The position numbers and the translations under genes are program-made. The notes below the pieces were generated by a model. The model was given only the letters and a program-made list of their open reading frames with translations. It was not told the origin of the DNA and made no database searches. A stretch of DNA of 64,000 nt, taken from Tilletia caries (lineage: Eukaryota; Basidiomycota; Exobasidiomycetes; Tilletiales; Tilletiaceae). Shown piece by piece: positions 43,728 through 53,525 of this stretch. The stretch covers positions 992,001-1,056,000 of the forward strand of contig JALUTQ010000045.1 of NCBI GenBank assembly GCA_032718865.1, given 5' to 3'. Positions within the stretch are counted from its first letter, which is position 1; the number at the start of each line of letters is the position of its first letter.

Positions 43728-46700
43728 ATGTTTCGAGAGTTACTGAGCATCCACTCGTTCTCGACGATGTGTTGAGATGCTCCGGAGTCTACCATGAAGG
43801 CAACGGTGGCGGGGCCGGACTCCCCTACGAGCATCGCGTGCTCTTCCACGAGTGCACTCAGTATGTCCTCGTCCTTGGTGTACACCGCCTTCGCATGGTT
43901 GTTGGGGCACTCGGTCTGTGAGTGTCCCTTCTTGTGACAGTTCCAGCAAATGATGCCTCCAGGGCCAAGATGCTTGGCGACGGGACAGTCGGCACGAATG
44001 TGACCGTCCCTGGATCCACAGCCGAAGCAGAGTGGACCATTGCCGCTGCCAGAAGTTTTGGCGGCCTTTAAGTGATTCGAGCGGTGGCCGGCCTTCTTAG
44101 ATTTGTTGCCAGAAACACCTTTGATCTTGACGGACTGCTTTGGCTTGTGGACTGCTGCCATTGCGGCGGCTTCGGTCTGTCGGTCGGACGAACGTTTGCG
44201 TGCAACGTCCTCTTCCTTGTAGATTTTGATGAGGGCGAAAAATGTCCGCTCTTCTTTTGGCAATCCCCGCCACTCGCTCTTTATCGGACGGAACGCGTGG
44301 TCGAGGGTATCAAGGAAACACAGAGCCTTGTCCTCGTCTTGCTTGCCCCAAGGAAGACCTGCTGCTTCTGCTTCGGCCACCATCTCGATGTATGTGTTGA
44401 GATGTTCGGTCATGTCGCCGGACTCCTCCAAAAAGAGGTTTGCGAGTCTCCGATTGATTGTGGCACGATGATCGGACGTGTTGAGGTCGTTGAGGTCGTG
44501 GAGGAGAAGCCACATCTCCGAAGAGGTCTTGAGAGCTCTGGTCATAGCAACCATCGGACCGCTGATGGTTCTTTGGATGAGTGACCGAGCTCGGGCGTCC
44601 CGATCCTTCCATGCCTCGATAAGCTTGAGGTCGGTCGAGGAAGGGTTGACGGGCATCGTCGGGCAGCAGTCGTAGCCTTGGACGATGAGCAGGGCACGAA
44701 ATCCGTCCAGGATCTGTGCTGGATGGGACCACGTGGCTCCACTATCTTATCTCCTTTCCTTATCTTTCTTTCCCTTTCACTCTCACGCATACCGCATAGC
44801 AAAATCACCTCCACTTCTCTCCACTTTTCCCACGTCACACTTTTCCCTCGCTCTCATCGTTACCCTTCTCGAGCTCATCATTGTACTTAGTTCTCTCCCT
44901 TGTCATATATTCACTCTTCAATCTCTGCTATTTGCACACATATCTGCTCTACAGGCTCCCTCTACTGGCACCCTCACAGGCTCGCTAGTATATGGTGATG
45001 AGAGGATTCTCTTGCTGACCATCGACCCGACGATCCTCAGCAGCCCACGACGACCATCAACTTCCAAAGTTCTCTCGTCGAGACACCCTATGCGCCAGCC
45101 CCGGCTCCAGCACTCCAGACCGCCCCAGCTCTCAGCTCCGGCCCTCTGTTCTCACCGTCGCCAACGCCGAGTCTCTGTTGACCCTCGCGCGTTCCCGACT
45201 TCTTCTCCGTCGCCAACGCCGAGCCTCTGTTGACCCTCGCGCGTTCCCGACTGTTTCCTTCGCACTACTTCTCTCTCTCTCCTACTCCTTCTCTTCCTAC
45301 CTCTTCTTCTTCCTTCCTCAAGCATCAAGACCTCAAGACATCTTCTTCGTCGCGCGAGGCGTCCATTCTCCTACCGCGAGTCCCCCTTGTCTGCGCGCCC
45401 GCCAACGATCGCAGCGAAGGACCTCTCGACCTCGACCCCGACCTCGACCTCGAACACGACCCCGACGACGGCCTCGATGTTTTCTCGCCTTTCCCGCTCA
45501 TCCTCTGCTTTCCGACACCCCCAATCGGCAGGCCCACCTACACATCTTACCTGCACATCTTCGTTCACCGGCCCTCACGACATCATCGAACTTTGAGTCG
45601 GCTCTCGGTGCCTCTTTTCTCGTCCATCGACAACCATCTCCCCACGGCCACTGCTGCCTGTCCTCCACAATATTCACCTCATACCCTATCGCCATCCACA
45701 CGCCTCACGAGCTCGCCCTCAACGCAACCCCGGCTGTCGGTGCTGCTGCTTTCTGCCTTCCGTCGGTCTGGACTCTGGACGCCAGATTCGACCACACATT
45801 GATGGCACAGCAACTTCCATCGGCGAGACTTGCGGTTCGCCGCTTGCTGGCACTCTTCTTTTCCCACGTCAGCAGCAACAGTAGCTCTCACAGGAACGCC
45901 AGCCACAACAACAGCACCGGTGCCGGTCAACACCCTCGCTATGACCCCTTTACCACCGCGCGCTGCTCCGCCTGCTGGTGATTTGGCCCCGATGACACCA
46001 AACCGGCACCGAAATGCAGCACCTTCAGCGCTGCTTCTCCAACATTTCAGTCCGGTCGATCCCGACAGTACCAATCTTCCCAAGCACCGCCCTCTTTTTC
46101 CCGCGTCCGTCACTCCGTCGTCATGGTTTCACGGCGTTCCACGACCACAAACACTTTGCGCCGTCGGTTCACAAGCTTCTGTCCCGTGCCCTTCAATGGC
46201 TGCTCGAGCGCGCGTGACGATGAATCAGAACAACTCCATTCGCTCTCCTTTCATCTCGTTCTTCTCTTCCGAGCACACGACAACTGGCGCGTCAGGGATC
46301 GCGATGCTCTCACGAATCACATTATGGACGGAGTCACAGTGACAGACACTGGGATACCGATACTGGCCTGGTTCCGCCTCGGGTACTGCGGTGGTTGCGC
46401 TCCCGGAGATCACCGCCGAGGACACAGACACGGTAGCTGTGACGAATACGCCTCCGGCCTCAGGACGCCAGCTCGGTATCAACATCGGTACTGAGGTCGG
46501 TGCTCCTCTGCGCGTCGACCTTGATGCCTGCCTTGGTCCCCCCGGACGCAGCATTTACGGCATCGCACGCCATATCATCGTCCACTCGCACATTGGCAAT
46601 GCTTGATACCTCTCTGTCCGAACTGCATCCGCCCTTTGCCATCTCTCTTTCGGTTCTCTTCCACCTCCTCTCTCGTTTCACGCTCTCTCGTCCCCTTCTA

Positions 46701-47227
46701 CGGTCCTTCCACACAGCTTCCCTTCCCTGCCCGTCCTGGCCATGCGTTCATCCTATGCGCACGTAGCCATTCTTCTCTCTTCTCCCCTACCCGCGGCAGT
46801 TCCCAGTCTCGATCACGACTAGGGACAGTCGTCTTTTTTGGGGCGGCATGTGCTGGATGGGACCACGTGGCTCCACTATCTTATCTCCTTTCCTTATCTT
46901 TCTTTCCCTTTCACTCTCACGCATACCGCATAGCAACATCACCTCCACTTCTCTCCACTTTTTCCCACGTCACACTTTTCCCTCGCTCTCATCGTTACCC
47001 TTCTCGAGCTCATCATTGTACTTAGTTCTCTCCCTTGTCATATATTCACTCTTCAATCTCTGCTATTTGCACACATATCTGCTCTACAGGCTCCCTCTAC
47101 TGGCACCCTCACAGGCTCGCTAGTATAGGATCGGCTCCATTGCTTGACGCCACTTGAAGAAGTTCTCCACGCCTGTAAGGCCGGGTATGCTTGCAGCAGC
47201 AGTTTTGTTGTCCATGTTTGAGGCCAT
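43728..47227 (-). pseudogene. Copia gag-protease, split by a small LTR element
   Basis: Starts at ATG 47227 (MASNMDNKTAAAS), with the copia gag opening GLTGVENFFKWRQAMEPIL. It is broken at the GGATC target duplication by the LTR element 44715-47127 and resumes in frame at 44714. Gag ends with two zinc knuckles (CFGCGSRDGHIRADC and CWNCHKKGHSQTEC). The retroviral-type aspartic protease begins with FMVDSGASQHIV. The frame meets the MULE duplication at 43727. With both insertions removed the gag-pro frame runs directly into pol. No other lesion is seen in this part. Confidence 0.88.
44715..47127 (+). mobile_element. Small LTR retroelement without pol (TRIM/LARD-like)
   Basis: Two near-identical direct repeats, 44715-44992 and 46849-47127 (about 278 bp, one substitution and one indel apart), flank a 1.86-kb interior. 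The 5-bp target duplication GGATC is present at 44710-44714 and 47128-47132. LTRs start TGTGCTGG and end AGTATA, so the usual terminal CA is replaced by TA. A purine/T-rich tract (TTTTTTGGGGCGGCA) precedes the right LTR. The interior has only Ser/Pro/Thr-rich frames and a 52-bp tandem duplication (about 45155-45258), with no RT, integrase or protease. It must be mobilised in trans. Confidence 0.88.
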
Positions 47228-47711
47228 GGTTGTGATCTGGTGATTTTTACGAATCGAAAACCGTTTTCAGATCTGAATTTGGTTGAAAATTGGCCGAGAT
47301 AAGATTTTTGGTGTCGAACACGTGACCTTTTGAATCCAGCGGGTGACCCAAAGTTGATCGACCCCCGAAATGAGTGATGGGTTCGGAGGGTTCTTTCTCG
47401 GCAAGGACGAAAGGTACGGACTTGAAAACAAGATGATAAATCAGAACTTGAGACGGGCGTTCCGGTGGTATGCTTTTCGGGCTGGCACGTGACCAGAGTC
47501 GGGCAGAGTTACGGCCGAGAAAATGAAGGTCGGCGATGAGGTCGACGGACTTGTAGATGACGTCGAGAGCCCTAAAGATGGGATCGGCGACGGCGAGGGT
47601 GGTGAGGAGGTGCGTACGGACGTGCTCAACCTCTAACCCAGGCTCGGACTTGCGGACAATCAGACTCGGACTTTCTGATGTTGAAAAAATGAAGTGCCCT
47701 ATGATTCCTCT
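47228..47711. other. Copia 5' leader between gag and the CGGAG element
   Basis: Untranslated leader of the minus-strand copia element. ATTCCTCT at 47704-47711 is the left copy of the next element's duplication. Confidence 0.6.
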
Positions 47712-49462
47712 TAAGGTTCTTCCCGGAGTAGGCCCCGGAGTAGCATTCCCCGGAGCTCCGCGGACTCCGTGGGACGCTCTGCACGGGTACGGAGCACGGA
47801 GCGAGATTTGAGCATTTTTTACTACACCGCAGGTTTACTGTGTGCCCCTAGCGGCCCTTTTGGGCTAAACGGCTTTTGACAGCCTTTCTCTTTAGCCTTT
47901 CAAAAACATTTTCTGTGTACGCTCGTGTGGTCTGTGTTAGAAAGGTCTTGACAAGCACCTAATCGAACGTCTTTGGGGGTCTGGGTTAGTCTGACTCTGC
48001 GCCGCCTGCTCACACGAGCCTGTATACAGAATGTTTTAAGGAGGCTCCTGCGAGGCATTTCATAATTACAGGCTTCACACCGCCGGGGCATAGGAGAGTG
48101 CACAAGCCTTTTGACGCAAGAGCCCTCTGAGGTGATGATGAAACCCCTGCTATGAGCGTTTCTTGCGCAAGGGCCATAGAGTGGTTAGACGTGAAGGCTC
48201 TGTCAGACTTTCGCTGCAAAAGGCTTCTCCAAGGCTTCTGATGTACAGCCTTCTGAATGAAACCCCACAGATCATGCAGACGCTATAGTTTCCCCAATTG
48301 GCATGACCTGCACTAGGAGTTTCACGGTCTCTATATAACCGGCGCTCATCTTAAAAAAATCGTAACTTTTTTCAGGCTCGATCGATGCTGCTTTTTGAAG
48401 ACAGGAAAGCTCGTTTTTCTGTATTGCTACGCGTAGGTACATGAGTACTGTGAGATTGGGAAGGTGGTGGTATGCGTGTGATGGGCAGTAGGTGGCTTAG
48501 ACGACGACGACCATGACGACGGTGACACCGTGAGCAGCATGGGCCTACGGTGATAGCGTGCGGGGACGGGTCACCATCCAGACGTGGCCCGTGGGTCATT
48601 TCGCACTAACCGCAGTCACGTGACTATAAGCTGGTCAAGCCTCCTGGTGGCCATATGGTCTCAGACTCTGAAAAAACGTTTTGGAAAAGGCGCTATTGAG
48701 GATTCTCCTGAGAAGGCTTCTGGGAGCCTGAACTCGGAAGGCTTCAGATGCCTTCACAAGGCCCTTGCACAAGCCTCACACTAGCTTCATATAAGCCTGT
48801 CCGAGGCCCTCCAAGGGAATAAGGCTTTAGGAGGCTTCACGTCAAGCCTCTTTCAGCCCTCTCCAGGGTCAGCGGTGTAGCTTTAGATTTGCGGAGCTAC
48901 TCCGCGAATGTATGGCTGCCGCGCCCCGGAGCACGGAGTGAGTTTGCTTGCGCTGTCAAAAAAGCCCCGGAGTACGGAGCAGACCGCGGAGTCCGACGGA
49001 CTCCGGGGATGGTAAAGTGGGTCACGTGATGGCCAAAACTGAGTCACGTGACCGGTTTTTGAGGGATTTCTCGGCCGAATCAGGTCGAAATACTGTGTAT
49101 TTCAGCTTTTTGGGGGCAGTAAACCCTTGGAAAGGAATGATATAGACTTCTAAAGCTGCAATTGAACTGCTTCAAAGAGATTAGACCTTCTTCTGAGCCC
49201 ATGTTGGACTCATTTCATGACACCCCGGAGTACCCCGGAGTCCGCGGAGCTATTTTGCGGAGCACGGAGTCCGCCGGTAAAAAATATACGGAGCACGGAG
49301 TAGATTCTTGCGCGCAACCGCAACTTCGACGGAGCACGGAGTGCTCGCCAGCTGATCACCAGAAATTTGGCGGAGCGCGGAGCTGGCCAGAGCTCAGACG
49401 GAGCTGAGCGGAGCGTCGCCCCGGAGTCCGGGCTCCGGGGATCTACTCCGGGAAGATCCTTA
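47712..49462. mobile_element. TAAGG-ended CGGAG-rich element, copy 2, with a nested insertion
   Basis: Ends TAAGGTTCTTCCCGGAGTAG and the inverted CTACTCCGGGAAGATCCTTA match copy 1 at 17370. The 8-mer ATTCCTCT lies at 47704-47711 and 49465-49472; two extra bases (TA) separate the right copy from the terminus. Most of its sequence is nearly identical to copy 1. A 1.05-kb block absent from copy 1 occupies 47825-48877. Confidence 0.85.
47825..48877. mobile_element. TA-flanked element nested inside the CGGAG element, with AAGGCTT lattice
   Basis: Comparison with copy 1 (which reads CTACTAGCTTTAG) shows an insertion at TA: TA-CACCGCAGG...TCAGCGGTG-TA. The TA duplication suits Tc1/mariner-type integration. 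Terminal inverted repeats are only 6 bp (CACCGC). Both halves are full of AAGGCTT/AAGCCT words in both orientations, densest at 48690-48870. No coding frame of note. Confidence 0.75.
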
Positions 49463-49552
49463 TAATTCCTCTGACTGAGTGTGTTCAGGACGGGTGGTAC
49501 CTGCGGACGGACGGACGGACGGGCGCGGATGGACGGGCGCGGCAGGGGTGAG

Positions 49553-50155
49553 CAAGGCCCGGCGACTGTATAACTGTGCCCACTGTGACTGTAGGTAAGT
49601 TGACTTAATAAGTCATAACTGTAACTGTACTGTAGGCGGCGGAGCCGGAAAAAAATTAAGTTGACTGTAACTGTAGGGCCCGGGTACAGTCAACTGTACA
49701 GTTGATTAAGTTGGAATTTTTTCGGGCCCCAAACTGTTCAAACTTACTATGACTATACAGCACTGTTTAAGTTGAAAAAAATACCTGGCAGCCACTTTCA
49801 GTTTGAGAAAACACTTACAGCCACTGACAGCCACGTACAGTTACTTACAGTTGACGTACAGTTACTTACAGTTACTTACAGTTACTTACAGTTGAAAGGC
49901 AAAACTGTGACTTAAAATACTTTTAAGTTACAGTTACTTTGAGAGTTTTTTTACAGTAACTGTTAGTAACTGTTACAGTGACTTAAACTGGGATTGGAGG
50001 TCCGTGCGCGACGAAAAAATACAGTAACTGTAGTAACTTAAAGTCACTTAATTGTAACTGTAACTGTACTGTAGGCGCTGGCGGTAAGTTATAACTGTAA
50101 CTGTACTGTACTGTATACCCAAAATGGACAACTGTAAGTAACTGTCCGAGCCTTG
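49553..50155. mobile_element. CAAGG-ended element with ACTGTAA/TTACAGT lattice
   Basis: Perfect 8-bp duplication GGGGTGAG (49545-49552 and 50156-50163). Terminal inverted repeats CAAGGCYCGG. The 603-bp body is almost entirely ACTGTAACTGTACTGTA and TTACAGTTAC words. No ORF. Another hAT-type non-autonomous element in the copia leader. Confidence 0.82.
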
Positions 50156-50219
50156 GGGGTGAGGATGGGGTCGACGACGGTGAAGTCGACGTCGACGCGG
50201 GCGCGGTCGATACGGACGG

Positions 50220-50375
50220 GGTGACGGCCGGTGCACGGACGGACGGTGCGGACGGTCGGACGGACGGTGTCGACGGGATGACGGACGGTGTCGACGGGGT
50301 GACGGACGATGTCGACGGGGTGACGGACGGTGTCGACGGACGGACAGATGGCGCGGACGGGGAAAGGAAAGGGGT
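50220..50375 (+). repeat. 21-bp tandem repeat, GACGGTGTCGACGGGGTGACG type
   Basis: About six degenerate copies built on GACGGACGGTGTCGACGGGG. Lies in the copia leader just inside the 5' LTR. Confidence 0.85.
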
Positions 50376-50403
50376 GTGGGAAGAGCTAGTCAGACTCTTA
50401 ATC

Positions 50404-51867
50404 TGTTGAAATCGTAGCTAGTTGCCGGTCCCACGTACCCCTGTGCTGCTGGTGCTGCTGGTGCTGCTGATGAGTCCCACGGACGGACTTGGTGCAGCCA
50501 AGCACAAGGCACTGGCGCGCGCGCGAGGGCGATGCCGGACTACTCCTGCGGTAGTTGTTGGCGGTGATGTCGGAATGCCAGGCACAAGGCGCTGATATGT
50601 GCTGGTTCCGTAAAGCTGTCCCTGCGAACGAGCTGGTGTCGATGTCGATGGCGACGCGGTCGGTGGTGGTGAGCGCGATGGAAGAGACTGGGCACAAGGC
50701 GCCAATCGGTTCGGTGATGTGTGATGCGGTCTACGGACGATGATGATGTGCCAGTGATGTGATGCTCAATTGCTTGTGGGTGCGGACGATGGTGGTAGTG
50801 AGCATACAGGATGGTGGTGGGAGGACAGGAGGGGAGCTGGCTATTTACAGTGATGCATATTATACTATAGTATGTCACTTTTGAGTCAGAAAGTACTATA
50901 GTATATAGTATGTATTTTGAAAATGAGCCACATACTATCCATAGTATGCAAATAGTATATACTATCTCCTAATAGTATATACTATCTCCTAATAGTATAT
51001 ACTATCTCCTAATAGTATATACTATCTCCTAATAGTATACTATAGTATGCGGCGTAAATTATATGCCACTTGAAGTCTACTATATTCATACTCTAGTATA
51101 CAATGACAATTCCTGGCCGAATTGTGCCTGAATATGACACTAAAAGTGTATTATAGGATAGAGCTAGTATGTCTTTATGACATATATAATGCACTAGAAG
51201 TATACTATAGGCTTGAAATAGTATATTTTAGTATATAACAAGCTCTTTGCAATGATACTAGATACATCCTATTGTGGATGTTTCTAGGATACTATTTGAA
51301 TACTACTCTGAAAGTGTATTATAGTATAAAAAGAGGATACATCCAGTATACTTTTTGAGTACTATAGTACACTTGTATGCTACAGTAGGATAGTTTTAGT
51401 ATGATTTTCTGCAAGTGAGGCAAAACATACTATAGTCATACTATATTACCGCCGCCAAAACCAAATAGTATATAGTATGACCATCGAAAAAATGCCGGCA
51501 ATTCGCGGCATACTATAGTATATTGCGTAAATAGTATATACTATATAGTATACTATCGTAGGATACTATCGATAGTATGTTGCACCACTGGCTATTTATA
51601 GGGGTGATGTGGAGAAGTGCACCCAAAGGGTGAAGATTCTCTGCTCAGGGCAGTGATCATCGGACAGTGATTGCTCACGTGATGGTGAGAGTGTGGGAAA
51701 CGAGAGCGAGAAGTGGACCGGAGAGAATGGAGAAAGTATCGGCCGAGACAACGAATGAGTGTGAAGGTGGAGGTCACGTGACCCGCCATGTGTGTGCGGA
51801 CAAAGGGAGAAACACAACATATGCTGGAGCACCATTGCTGGTCGCTCGCAGCTGGGGAAAATCAACA
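50404..51867 (-). repeat. 5' LTR of the copia element, carrying a 743-bp insertion
   Basis: Matches the 3' LTR (24135-24856) over its whole length except for one fewer GTGCTGCTG unit, about three substitutions and the insertion at 50848-51590. The insertion splits the TATA-like CTATTTATAG box, so promoter function of this LTR may be altered. Confidence 0.92.
50848..51590. mobile_element. AT-rich hAT-type MITE in the copia LTR
   Basis: Perfect 8-bp duplication GCTATTTA (50840-50847 and 51591-51598). Terminal inverted repeats CAGTGRTGCA, a hAT-like end. The body is dominated by AGTATATACTAT and TACTATAGTATG palindromic words, including a four-fold 20-bp tandem run near 50955-51040. The base composition contrasts sharply with the GC-rich surroundings. 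No coding frame. Confidence 0.88.
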
Positions 51868-51872
51868 GGACT

Positions 51873-53525
51873 CACTGCGAGCGCGGAACACGACCGTACC
51901 ACCCTTGGTAGGCAGGGAGAAACCAGTACCTGGCTCGCGCTGATGCTGCTGGGGCAGAAAGGAGAGAATGAGAGAGTTTGGTAGTCAGTAAGGCCGCGTA
52001 TGCAGGCGTGGGGAGCATGCAGGAGAGACGCGCACCAGATTGAGCCGCTTGATGAAGCTCAGCTGAGCCGTGAGAGTAAGGCGAGGACCCTAAGACTGGA
52101 AATAGAAGAACCAGAAAGGAAGGAAGCAGTTGAGTAGCGTAGAGGGACAGGGATAGGAAGCAATGGGTCACTCACAGAAGGCTGGTGGGTGTTGAAGAGT
52201 TGAAGGGCAATTGCTCATATGTGGTGACTTGGTGAGAGCTGGTCGAGGGTGCTGCCAAAATCAGACCCTTATTTTGTGAGACCGCCCCGGCGCAAACGAT
52301 GTTTGAATTCGCGGGGCGGTCTCTGTTGAGACTACACAGGGTTCGGGTTCGGACATGTGGTCGGGTACGGGGTACCCGACCTACCCGAACTGCTCTGACT
52401 GTTCAGACTTCACACTGCTGGAAGGATGTTGGGATCATCTTCACCAAGGAAATACGTGAGAGAGAACAAGGGCTATGCTTTCCAGCTTCTTCTGGTGCTC
52501 TATCTATGCTCAGTCGACCGTCAGGTGTCTCTTATTGAGTGGGAAAATAGGTCTAAAGTGGAGGTCACATTGCTAAATGAGACTACTGCTAGAGTATGCT
52601 ACCATTGGGTAACCCGACCAAATGTCGGGCGGGTAGTCTCAGCTGCCTCAATGGGTTCGGGCGGGTTTCATGGGCACTGACTTGCCACGTTACCCGACCC
52701 TACCCGCCCGTTACCCGCCCATTACCCGAAATCAACAACACCTTACGGGATCCATCAGCGCTCGAGCCTTCAGAGCGATAAGCAGAGCTTGGACGCGCGA
52801 CGGAAGACGCGCTTTAATTACTGTATTCACTGCCACCTTCGGTGGCGTTTTAGACCCCCTAGAAGTCCCTAAACCAGCTCGTTTTGTTGCCCTTGAAAAT
52901 TTCTGATTTGCCTTTACAATCGCCCATCTAAAATTCGTCTAAAACGAGATGGTTGTACGGTGCTGACTTTCCTCACGTGTTCACTCATCTACAACGCGTC
53001 AGCGTTAGGCGAATCAACACCCAACACTTCCTGCATGACTTATATATTACCACGTCATCATTGAGGCCATCGCCGCTATACTTGCTTCCGCCTTCATGCA
53101 GCGATGTCTTTGCGTTGCTGGTGCTGGCTCGCTCGCCCTGGTCTCTGCCTAGAGTACATGCACGTTGCTGCTGCCGTCCGCCGCGGCCGCGGGGTCTAAT
53201 GTTGCGGTGTGTGTGAGTGGCCGTCACTGGCTACGCGTCGGGTTGTGTGGACCGTAGCGGGTTGCTCGCTGCGGAGAGTTGTTCCTTGCGATCGCGAGCG
53301 ATGACGCCAGGGCTTGACGGCTCTCCGAGTGGCGGTAATGGCGACCATGGACACGCTTGCTTGTGACCGCTGACGTAGAAGTGAAAGGGTTAGCCTGAGT
53401 CTCGCTCGTCTTGTCCGTATAAAAAGGGACGGTACTTACTGTGTGCGTGTCTCCTGCGCCCTCCAATCCAACCGCTATCCTCCACTTCCACGCACACATA
53501 TCCCTTCGAGCTACAGGGTTAGAGA
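51873..53525. other. Right flank of copia: hairpin and hAT end relic, no gene
   Basis: An 11-bp perfect inverted repeat, GAGACCGCCCC (52278-52288) and GGGGCGGTCTC (52313-52323), can form a hairpin. From about 52337 to 52742, GGGTTCGGG-, TACCCGACC- and TACCCGCCCGTTACCCG-type words end in GAAATCAACAACAC, matching the subterminal and right end of the 3323 hAT family. This looks like a degraded non-autonomous copy. Remaining DNA up to 53525 probably holds the promoter of the next gene. Confidence 0.55.

Larger units (their letters stand above)
24135..51867 (-). mobile_element. Ty1/copia LTR retrotransposon inflated to 27.7 kb by nested insertions
   Basis: The 3' LTR (24135-24856) and 5' LTR (50404-51867) both have TGTTGA...TTCAACA ends. 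The outer flanks carry the same 5-bp duplication GGACT (24130-24134 and 51868-51872). Between them on the minus strand lie gag, protease, integrase, reverse transcriptase and RNase H in Ty1/copia order. Subtracting five direct insertions leaves about 6.5 kb, normal for the family. A purine-rich tract precedes the 3' LTR (GAGAGGGAG on the minus strand). After removing a 743-bp insertion the LTRs differ by about three substitutions and one 9-bp microsatellite unit over some 713 bp, so insertion was recent. Confidence 0.9.

Noticed and set aside
45178..45981. Gag-like protein encoded by the small LTR element
   Set aside because: The frame is Ser/Pro/Thr low complexity, contains a 52-bp tandem duplication and lacks a zinc knuckle or other gag feature.
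46849..47127. The 278-bp direct repeats as the LTRs of the large copia element
   Set aside because: They are in the wrong place relative to pol, sit inside gag, and have their own GGATC duplication; the true copia LTRs are at 24135 and 50404.
24891..47227. Two separate copia elements, one with gag only and one with pol only
   Set aside because: The two parts share one strand, meet at the same 9-bp duplication in a continuous frame, and lie between a matched LTR pair with a common 5-bp duplication, so they are one split element.
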